Assembly: GCA_003427395.1 (NCBI GenBank)
Contig: BFEA01000011.1
Coordinates: forward strand, 951,745 to 980,381
Source: Chara braunii
Taxonomy: Eukaryota > Streptophyta > Charophyceae > Charales > Characeae
Direction of reading: 5' to 3'
DNA length: 28,637 nt
Below the pieces are notes generated by a model that was not told the origin of the DNA, made no database searches, and was given only the letters and a program-made list of their open reading frames with translations. Shown here one piece after another: positions 19,063 to 26,768 of the stretch (its first letter is position 1; each line of letters begins with the position of its first letter). The position numbers and the translations under genes were made by a program.

Positions 19063-20037
19063 GGACTTGTTTATAAAACGGCATCTGTTTGCTCATGTAC
19101 TCAATCGACCTTAACTTTTTCCCCTCCTATGCAAGGACCGTACCTATGCCATATTGGCTGGCGTTTGTGGTCACAACAATGGGTTGTTCGGGATCCCGAA
19201 GCTTGAGGACTTCATAGTACGTCAGGGCATACTTCAATCTCTTGAAGGCTGCCTCACAAACGTCAGTGCACTCCCAAGGGGTGTCAAGGCACGTGAGGTC
19301 ACTTAGTGGAGAGGCTATTGTGCGGTAATTTTTCACAAATGGACGATAATAGCTTGCCATCCCCAAAAATGACCTCACCTCTGTCACAGACCGAGGTCTC
19401 GGCCAGTCATGTATGCAGGCAACTTTACCATCGTCCTACCTCAAACCATCTACGAAAATCTCATGACCTAGATACAACATCTTGGTGCGACCAAATTTGC
19501 ATTTCTCCAAGTTAACCTTCTACTGGTGATGTCTTAGGAGCCCTAGCACTGTTTTCACGTGCTCAGCATGCTCCTCTACAATCCTAAAAATAAGAATATC
19601 GTCGAGGTACACACGATAAACTTGTTCAAGTACTCATGAAAGATCGGGTTCATTGCGTCTTGGAACGTTCCAAGAGCATTGCATCACCACAAACTCGTAC
19701 AGACTTTGAAAGGCAATTTTGAGCTGGTCGTCATGTCTAATTACAATTTGATGGTATCCGGACTTCAGACCTATTTTAGTGAAGTACCAACATCCCTGCA
19801 CTCTATTTGAGAAGTCGTCAATGCAAGGTAGGGGCTCCGCATTCTTAACGGTGATGGTATTGAGGGTACTATAATCAATGCAAATCCTTAGGGTCCCCCC
19901 TTTCTTTGGGACAAATAAAACTTGCGCTCCGTAGGGGGACGTACTTGGCCGAATCCTGCCTTTCTCTGTGAGCTACTTGAGTTGGCAACGGAGCTCATCT
20001 AACTCTGCTGGAGACATCCTGTAGATTCGTCCTCTAG
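19063..20037 (-). pseudogene. E3 reverse transcriptase and RNase H N-part, heavily broken
   Basis: On the minus strand the RT keeps VLFVPKKGGTLRICIDY. TAG at 19973-19975 (LK*LTEKG) is shared with E2. Motif A is FTKIGLKSG, with Gly (19769-19771) for the catalytic Asp. A deletion removes most of the motif B region (E2's PFGL). The YLDDILIF box is in another frame. TAG replaces Tyr in HHQ*KVNLEKCKF. TAG at 19436-19438 stands where E2 has CAG (10202-10204). The connection domain [16 protein letters not shown] is intact. RNase H has TTNAS, Asn for the first catalytic Asp (19163-19165), then TAG 19127-19129 where E2 has CAG. The enzyme cannot be active. Confidence 0.85.
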
Positions 20038-20826
20038 GCACTTTGCAACCGGGGACAACTTCTATCACATCGACAATCTCCCTTTCCACCACACCCCTAT
20101 GCTCTTCAAAAAGTTTTGAATATTGTGCAACGACTGCTTTTATCTTTGGGGCTGATTTAATGGCCTCCCCTTTCTCGAAGACAAAAACTAAGTATATACC
20201 TTCCTCGTGATTTTCCTTTTACTAGTTATAGAAAGATAACGCACACATGCAACCATTGTACTAGCCTTACACTTTTGCAGTCTAACAGTCCTTCCATCTA
20301 GTAACTTGTGGATAATTACCTTCCTATCCCAATCGAACTAAGGCTTAGCAACCTCAAGGTGGTACTTGCGGAATGGCGGCTTGTTGCTAACTAGGAACGA
20401 GATCATGTGTCTCAGTTCCCCCCCTCCATAGGAGAAGGTGCAGACTATGTCCTTGACATAGTCCTTTACTACCCTAGAGTGCTTGTTGGCCAAGGTAGAT
20501 GCCACAAATCTGCTAAGCCGCTGCAATTGGTCCCCTAAGAGCAGCCTATCCACACAAGCACGACTGATGAAGTTTCGCGTACAACCTATGCCTGCGGAGG
20601 CGCCAACCTGTCGGCCTGCTACACCACTCAGTTTCTAACTCCGCTATGGACTTAGACACATCCATCGAACAGGGCATCGATTGGTCTAGATTTGTCGGCG
20701 GAGCGATCAATGGGTCAATAACCTTGGCCTTTGTCTGAAATGGAGAAGGTAAAGTTACCAGTTCAGCACGAGTAAGAGCGGCCAACACTCCTACTGGTGC
20801 GATGTGTTTCCCTGGGAAGTGCTCAC
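20038..20826 (-). pseudogene. E3 pol N-terminus and aspartic protease
   Basis: The pol frame overlaps the gag end and reads PVGVLAALTRAELVTLPSP and then MPCSMDVSKSIAELETEW. Relative to E2, a segment around WLEKDPRDS to GELFVV is deleted. The protease turn is ASAGIGCTRNFIS: Gly (20590-20592) replaces the catalytic Asp that E2 keeps at 11389-11391, a single A-to-G change on the coding strand. The continuation SRACVDRLLLGDQLQRL to FLVSNKPPFRKYHLEVAKP is readable in another frame (20338-20553). Pol is in the -1 frame relative to gag. Confidence 0.8.
20771..20812 (-). promoter_or_regulatory. Candidate -1 frameshift site of E3 with downstream stem
   Basis: GGGAAAC (minus strand, 20812 to 20806) is in gag phase G GGA AAC, 12 nt before the gag amber at 20793-20791. 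Ten nt downstream AGTAGGAG (20795-20788) can pair with CTCTTACT (20778-20771) in an 8-bp stem with one G-U pair and a 9-nt loop. Heptamer, spacer and stem is the layout of retroviral -1 frameshift signals. The spacer is slightly long, and the stem is only partly kept in E2. Confidence 0.55.
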
Positions 20827-22784
20827 AGAAGCACCACCAGAGCTGGAAGATACGCCCGTCCCTATTGAGGGTGCGACCTTCGTAGTGAACCGCTTACTTT
20901 TGCACTTAGCCATGGTGTGACCATACTGGCCACAGTTCACACAAGCGCCTCGTGCAACAGGGTGTCGCCACACCTCGTACTCTAGACCAAATTTTACCCC
21001 TTAGGTCGTCCTGCCTTTGGTTTTCCAACCCCCTTAGTCTTTTCCCTGACAGGAGCAACTACTCCACCATCTGCAGTGTCTCCACCCCATCCAACTCTGT
21101 TACTTCCCTAAGGTCAGAGAAGTCATCAATCTCAGTCGCTTGACCGTCATAGTCAATGAACATGAGATTGCCCTTCTTCTTCCAATCTTGAGGGAGCTTC
21201 TTCTTACTGCCATCTACCGGTCCCTGTTGGGCACTCCCAAATCTAGCCTGAAAATCAAAGGCCATCTTGTTGAATGAAGCAAAGTCGTGCATGTCAAAGG
21301 AGGCCTCATCGACCAACTTATTTTTGATGTCTGTAGGCAGACATTGCAAGTAACTTGTCAAGAGTACCTGGGATTCATACCGCACGTCGGGAACCACGAT
21401 CCATCCCTTTATAGCATTTGATACTTCACGTATCGTCCAATATCTCCTTGATACCACACTAGCCAGAGAGTTGGTGGCCTTCTGAGCCCCTTGGGGGTCA
21501 TGCCACCTACTATGTACTAACCGTATTAACTCCTCCAATGATCTGGTTCGTGCCCAACCATCAAAGTTATGACCGTAGCCCTGCTGCTGTACTAATCCAT
21601 TCAACCATATGGCTGCAAATCCTTCTAGAAAGGAGGCAGCAACAATGACTTCCTCCTCTGTCCTAGTGAGTTTGTGCCTCACATAAGTTGGCGCAGTTCT
21701 CACCCCAATATCCACGTCCTCTTCCTTCTTGTCGCCAAAGAATGGTTTAGCACTCAGCAAGGGTATCTTGGGTGTCCACTGCATGGGTGGTACAATTCCT
21801 TGTGCCTGCTGCAGGTTGTTGTGGCGGCTATTGTTGTTGTTGCTGCAGCATCTGTTGTTGCGAACCCTGTTGCAAATGTTGTTGCACTTGTGGCTACCCT
21901 GTAGCGGCAGCCACCGGTTGGGGAAATGAAGAAGGTCGTGCAAGAACCTGCCCACTACTACCTGCTACTAGACCACCTGATATGGGTATGCCAAACTGGG
22001 GTGTAAAGGGTTGTCGTATCGGCTGCAGCGTCATGGTGGGACTTGCAACCGTCGGGAGAGCTACAACATACTGTGGCTGCTCGACTTGAGGTCGTGGCGC
22101 CCGCAGTGCAGTCAAAATCTGATTTTGACCAGCTATCAGTGCAGCCAACATCTCTTGCTGCACAACTTGTACCTCGACAACGCTCAAAAGAGAATTCCGA
22201 AGTGACCGCACTACAAGATCAAGAGTTATAGCCTCTAACTTACCTAACTCCTCTCCCCTTGCCTCTAGTCTAGCTTTTCCAAGTCTTGCTCTATCTCTCC
22301 TTTCTTCTACTTCTCTCAACTGGCGCCGTAAATGATTATGGAGAGCATTCGTTTCTTGGATCTCATAATCTTCATCTGATATTAGTTGTCGCTGGCTGAC
22401 CTGCACGCCAGCAGATTGACTAACGAAAGCCTGGGAGATTCCTTGACTGACACCTGATGAATTAACTAACGGAAGCCTGGGAGATTCCTTGACTGACACT
22501 TGACGAAGATGCCTGAGAGGAGACTTGTGTAGAGGTGGTAGTCATGGCTGCCTCAGCACTGACTCTAGCCTCTGCTGCTATTGACGCTGCTCGTGCCCTT
22601 TTGGCGTTGGTTGCTGCGACCCTAGCCCTCTGCAATATTCCCCTCTCTGTGGCTTATATTCGCCGCCTCCTTTCCTCTCCTTGTTCTAACACTATGACAT
22701 TGGTCGGGCAATGATTGCTTGCCTTTTGTTTAATCTCCTATCATCCTCCTCTGGTCTATCAAATCCACTCTCATCTTCACTCAT
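20791..22784 (-). pseudogene. gag: E3 gag, fragmented
   Basis: The presumed ATG is at 22782-22784. A 30-codon frame ends TAGTGTTAG, as in E2. TAG 22622-22624 is shared with E2. A 46-bp tandem duplication (22419-22510) shifts the frame. The open part 21894-22499 holds the coiled coil LRRQLREVEERRDRARLGKAR and VQVVQQEMLAALIAGQNQIL. The capsid-like part (21059-21955) is open for nearly 300 codons with TPKIPLLSAKPFFGDKKEED, EEEVIVAASFLEGFAAIWLNG and SLEELIRLVHSRWHDPQGAQ. The zinc knuckle CVNCGQYGHTMAKC (CX2CX4HX4C) lies at about 20901-20942. Gag ends at TAG 20791-20793. Pol continues in the -1 frame. Confidence 0.88.
22419..22510 (-). repeat. 46-bp tandem duplication in E3 gag
   Basis: Units 22419-22464 and 22465-22510 both begin ACTAACG(A/G)AAGCCTGG on the plus strand and match closely through CTTGACTGACAC. 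E2 has only one unit at the homologous place. Forty-six is not a multiple of three, so the frame shifts. Confidence 0.8.
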
Positions 22785-22793
22785 GAGCTACCC

Positions 22794-23108
22794 GTATCAG
22801 CTGCAGCGCCATGGTGGGACTTGCAACCGTCAGGGGAGCTACAACATATTGTGGCTGCCCGACCTGAGGTCGTGGCGCCCTTAGTGCGGTCAGAATCTGA
22901 TTCTGACCAGCTAGTAGTGCAGCCAACATCTCTTGCTGCACAACTTGTACTTCGACAATGCTCAAAAGACAGTTCCGAAGAGACCGTCTATAGCTTTTAA
23001 CTTACCTAACTCCTCTCCCGTTGCCTCTCTCTCCTTTCTTCTACTTCTCTCAACTAGCGTTGTAACTGATTATGGAGAGCATTCGTTTCTTGGATCTCAT
23101 AATCCTCA
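22794..23108 (-). pseudogene. E3b: gag fragment of the E2/E3 family
   Basis: This repeats the gag coiled-coil region of E3 (about 22015-22375): VEVQVVQQEMLAALLAGQNQILTALRAPRPQ and then the QPQYVV segment. A short deletion removes the CTAGTCTAGCTTTTCC part present in E3. It is joined on one side to E3's leader (22793/22794) and on the other to the E4 integrase end (about 23108). No pol accompanies it. It is either a remnant of another copy or a duplication of E3's own gag. Confidence 0.8.
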
Positions 23109-23462
23109 CATGAAAAACTGGGTAGGTGTGGACGTGTAGTGCAATCTCTATTGAGTAGGACAAACCATCTTCTCCGCCCTTGACTTCTAGGACTGGCCAC
23201 GATCCTCTATACGCGGGCAGTAACTTTTGCGAGATTTCTCCTCAGGAGCAAATTCTTTAGACTTGACCCAGACTAAGTCGCCTACTTGAAACAATGACGG
23301 GCGACGATGTTTGTTGGCTTGCTCTATCATCCTATGCTGGGCCTTCCTGAGGTTCTCTACAACAGTAGCTAGTTCTTTCTCGTGATGGGTCGCAAACTCC
23401 CTACTACCGGGCGGTAGCCTATGAATCTGATCCCGGTTAAGTCCTTCAAACGATTTGCGTGG

Positions 23463-23653
23463 TCTAAAGGACTTATGCAACTCATTGGGAGTGCGACACG
23501 TAGACAGGTGCACACTATTGTTATAGGCACTCGCTACCTTGGGGAGCATCTCGTCCCNTCTAAAGGACTTATGCAACTCATTGGGAGTGCGACACGTAGA
23601 CAGGTGCACACTATTGTTATAGGCACTCGCTACCTTGGGGAGCATCTCGTCCC
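23463..23653. repeat. Exact 95-bp direct repeat split by one N
   Basis: 23463-23557 and 23559-23653 are identical and separated by a single N at 23558. A second pair with the same length and design lies at 23782-23972. This suggests unmerged overlapping contig ends. Confidence 0.9.
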
Positions 23654-23781
23654 AGTCAACTTGANCTGGTCTAATGTACATCCTCAGAACTTGNTGCAGA
23701 ATTTTATTCATNTGTTCGGTCTGACCGTTAGTCTNTGGATGACGGCCAGACGACATCAACAACTTAGAGCCATAGACTCTC

Positions 23782-23972
23782 ATCAACTCCTGCCAGTTCT
23801 GACTTGTGAACCGGGTGTCTCTATCACTAACTATGGACAATGGGACCCCGTGCTCACTGACCCAGTGATCAAAGAANATCAACTCCTGCCAGTTCTGACT
23901 TGTGAACCGGGTGTCTCTATCACTAACTATGGACAATGGGACCCCGTGCTCACTGACCCAGTGATCAAAGAA
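23782..23972. repeat. Second exact 95-bp direct repeat split by one N
   Basis: 23782-23876 and 23878-23972 are identical, with a single N at 23877. The sequence between the two Ns (23559-23876) would be one short contig whose both ends overlap its neighbours by 95 bp. Confidence 0.9.
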
Positions 23973-24189
23973 TTTACGGATCACTAACTCAGTTCGTGCC
24001 TCTGAAGGCAAAGGTACAAAAACAGCATACTTACTAAATCTATCGACAATCACCATAACTTAGCTCTTGCCATGCCTGCTCTTGACGCTTGCGTCCATGA
24101 AGTCGATCGATACTGAATCCCCGGGCTGATCAGGAATAGGCAAGGGTCTGAGAAGACCTAGCGGGGCACGCGTAGTAATCTTATTCCTC

Positions 24190-24529
24190 TGTCAGACCTT
24201 ACAACTACGAACATACTCTATGCAGTCATTCTTCATTCCTGGCCAGGTGTACGCGTGCATTAGATTGGCTAGAGCCTTTTGCCAACCAAAATGACCTTCT
24301 CTGTCGTGACATTCTCCTAAGATCAGACTACGGATCTCCTCACTATTGGGAATGCACAGATGGTCAACTACGTTAGTCTTCTCCAATAACAGTCCATTAG
24401 TAGTGCGGTAATCAAGCTCGGTCTTTAGGGCCTCCTGTACTCGCTTGAGGAGGTCACTATAGATAGGGTCCTGTGCATACGCTTCTTTAACCCTTTCCTG
24501 CAGGTCTCTCCCTATATCCTGATAATGAA
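24190..24529 (-). pseudogene. E4 RNase H-integrase linker and HHCC zinc finger
   Basis: After a one-base shift at the end of RNase H (SKER, then DYFGAIVHYQDIGRDL in another frame) the linker reads RTTNGLLLEKTNVVDHLCIPN. The zinc finger follows: LGECHDREGHFGWQKALANL, then YVRSCKV. TGA at 24192-24194 replaces the last zinc-binding Cys (CKV*QRNK). The finger helps integrase oligomerise and bind LTR ends, so the loss would matter even if the stop were read through. Confidence 0.8.
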
Positions 24530-24895
24530 CTATCGCACCAAAGTAGTCCGCTCTTTACTCAGGGCGTCCGCAACTACGTTATATTTCCCCTTGACTGGCT
24601 TGAGCTCGAAGTCATACTGATCTATTTCTGCGGCCCACCTAGTAAGCTTAGGTGTCATCTTGGCCTGTGTCTTTAGCCATCTTAACGTTTCATGGTCAGA
24701 ATAAACTTTGAAGTGCCTCCCAAGCAAGTAGTGCTTCCAGTGTTTTAGCGCTTGCCTTGGAGCGTAGAGTTCCTTCTCGTAAGTATGTGTCGCAACCTTC
24801 TCTGAAGGCATCCTAGCCGACATGAACTCTACCGGTATGTAACCATTGCCATCGTCTTGCTGCAGAACAACACCTATGCCGCACTAACTGGCGCC
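24530..24895 (-). pseudogene. E4 RNase H
   Basis: The domain starts at ITGAS*CGIGVVLQQDDG. Gly (24893-24895) replaces the first catalytic Asp, and TAG 24884-24886 stands where Gln is expected (compare ASQYGIG in E2). EFMSARMPSEKVATHTYEKELYA, FKVYSDHETLRWL and NVVADALSKE keep the other acidic residues. A frame change follows at about 24545. Confidence 0.85.
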
Positions 24896-25520
24896 CGTAA
24901 TGACGACAAAGGGTAAGGACGGATCGGCCACCTTAAGGACTGGATACTCTATCAGTGCCTGCTTCAACGTCTTCATAGCAGACGTGCAGTCCTTGTCCCA
25001 CTTCCAGAAAGTCTCTTTCCTGAGCATTCTGCGAAGGGGCGAAGCGATAGTGGAGAAGTTCCTTACGAACTTCCTATAGTAGTTTGCTAGGCCTAAGAAC
25101 GACCGCAACTCTGTCAATGTACGCGGTGCAGGCCAATCTCTGATCGATGTGATCTTACTATCCTTGGGCTTGATGCCGTCTCCGTCTAAAACGTGGCCTA
25201 AATACAACACTTGGGTCTTCGCCCATTCACACTTCTTTGCGTTGATCTTGAGTTTAGCTTCTCTCAACTTCTCCAAGACCTGCCTGAGATGACCCTGATG
25301 CTCTTCGAGGGTCTTACTAAACACTAGGATATCATCCAAATACACTACAACAAACCTATCTAACCAACGCCTAAACAGGTCGTTCATGCATCGCTGAAAA
25401 GTCGTTAGCGCATTGGTTAGTCCAAAGGGCATCACGATGAACTCGTAGTGCCCGTATCTAGTCCGGAAGGTTGTCTTGTACTGATCATCAGGATGAACCT
25501 CTATCTGATGGTATCCGGAC
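24896..25520 (-). pseudogene. E4 reverse transcriptase, palm and connection
   Basis: The RT continues here after a one-base insertion in the A-run at 25521-25524. It reads [15 protein letters not shown], then [22 protein letters not shown], the intact YLDD box (25342 to 25331) within [37 protein letters not shown], and TELRSFLGLANYYRKFVRNF of the connection. No stop interrupts this stretch. If the extra A were absent, protease through RT would be one open frame. Confidence 0.9.
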
Positions 25521-26768
25521 TTTTAAGTCTATCTTCGTAAAATATCTGCACCCCTCCACTCGATCTAAGAGATCGTCTATCCTGGGCAGTGGTTCAGCAT
25601 TCTTAACTCTGATAGCATTCAGACCCCTATAGTCTATACACATCCTAAGCTCTCCCTCTTTTTTGGGGACGAACAGAACAGGTGCTCCAAAGGGAGACGA
25701 ACTGGGCTTAATCCAACCCTTCTCGAGAAGCTCATCTAATTGCTTGCGCAGCTCGTCTAACTCCCTCGGGGACATCCTATACACGGCTCCCTTGGGCGTT
25801 CTACTGGCAGGCTCTATCTCGATTCGATGCTGGATGGGCCGCGGAACTACTCCTATCGGCGGCTCAGCTAGATCTTTAAACTCCTCCAGCAGCTTGGCAA
25901 TAGCAAGGTCTGTAGGCTTTTCTTCCTTAGGCTCAGTTACTGACTCCTCCAGCAGCTTGGCAATAGCAAGGTCTGTAGGCTTTTCTTCCTTAGGCTCAGT
26001 TACTGGCCTAACATAAGCTACAAAAACCTGTTCTTCTAGTTGCTCCTTCTTTACTAGTCGCGCAAACGCAGGAGCGCTAAGGCAGCAATGTGCCACGGAG
26101 TTGTCTACTCCTGACACATAGAACAGACGGGCAATCTTGACGCCGCCTGATGGGCTAGGGAGCCTACACTCGTGCTCCCTCAAATGGAGTGTGGCCCCTG
26201 CTGCCTCTTCCCACTCCATACCTAAGACTATATCGAACGGGAGGCTATCCTCTACAAGGAGAGTTAGGGAACGGAGGACCTTCTCCACCTTCCCATCCTG
26301 TTCTAGGCGGAAATACGCCTGGACTCCCTCTACGTATTCCTCCACTCGCATGGTGCGATCGTCCGCGAGGATACTTACTATGGGGTCAGCTAGTCTTTGG
26401 ACCTTTAACTGCAACTTCAGCTTCTGTAGCGCCTTCCTACTAATATAACTACTAGTGGCTCCACTATCCACTAAGGCCCCTGCTCGTCCCCTAAAAATCG
26501 TTGTGTCTACTAATATAAGCTGCCCCTTATTCTCCTTTTTCATCTTGGCCCAGGCGGGCATCCTCTCCTTCAATTCTTCAGCCACGCCTGTAAGGGAGGT
26601 GTCTTGAGAGACTCTAACACAAGCAGCCTCTGGACAACCATCTAGACACCAGACTGCAACCTCTGCCATAGGCACATGTGGTGTGGGAGTTTCTTGCCGG
26701 CTAGCGCTACTTTCCCCACATGGCCTTATGGTAGGGGCAGTTGCTACCCCTACCGGCGGCTGCCTTTT
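25521..26768 (-). pseudogene. E4 pol N-terminus, aspartic protease and RT fingers
   Basis: Pol is read in the -1 frame relative to gag from about 26768 ([16 protein letters not shown]) and stays open to the A-run at 25521-25524. The protease has [12 protein letters not shown] (Asp 26466-26468) and [11 protein letters not shown], both canonical. A linker carries an exact in-frame 63-bp duplication (25880-26005). RT fingers follow: [41 protein letters not shown], and motif A FTKIDL with Asp at 25527-25529. This is the only one of the four RTs that keeps that Asp. The protease looks functional from sequence. Confidence 0.88.
25880..26005 (-). repeat. Exact 63-bp in-frame tandem duplication in E4 pol
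   Basis: Units 25880-25942 and 25943-26005 are identical and encode 21 residues ([20 protein letters not shown] repeated) between protease and RT. The frame is kept. The lack of divergence points to a recent event or to assembly. Confidence 0.9.

Larger units (their letters stand above)
17262..22784 (-). mobile_element. E3: Ty3/gypsy element, decayed, minus strand
   Basis: Order on the minus strand is gag, protease, RT, RNase H, integrase, polypurine tract. It belongs to the same family as E2, with matching words through the whole length (for example AELVTLPSPFQTKAK and NALHxxLRRQLREVEERRD). It carries many stops and shifts and a 46-bp duplication in gag. Its leader is cut at 22793, where a gag fragment (E3b) is joined directly. 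Catalytic residues of protease, RT and RNase H are all replaced; only integrase keeps them. Confidence 0.9.
23109..24189 (-). pseudogene. E4 integrase core and C-terminus
   Basis: The region reads SVSIDFMDASVKSRHGKS, then TAA 24060-24062 where Gln is expected, then VMVIVDRFSKYAVFVPL, VSDRDTRFTSQNWQEL, NGQTE and AYNNSVHLSTCRTPNELHKSF. Asp, Asp and Glu of the catalytic triad are present. The C-terminal FQVGDLVWVKSKEF is followed near 23240 by a frame change, after which KLLPAYRGSWPVLEV and HVHTYPVFHV are readable to the junction. Two exact 95-bp repeats, each split by an N, lie inside (23463-23653 and 23782-23972), and four more ambiguous bases occur between them. 95+1 is a multiple of three, so the frame passes through. 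The duplications are probably assembly artefacts. Confidence 0.85.

Noticed and set aside
23463-23972. A protein with genuinely repeated integrase blocks
   Set aside because: Both repeats are exactly 95 bp and split by a single N, which fits an unmerged contig overlap better than biology.
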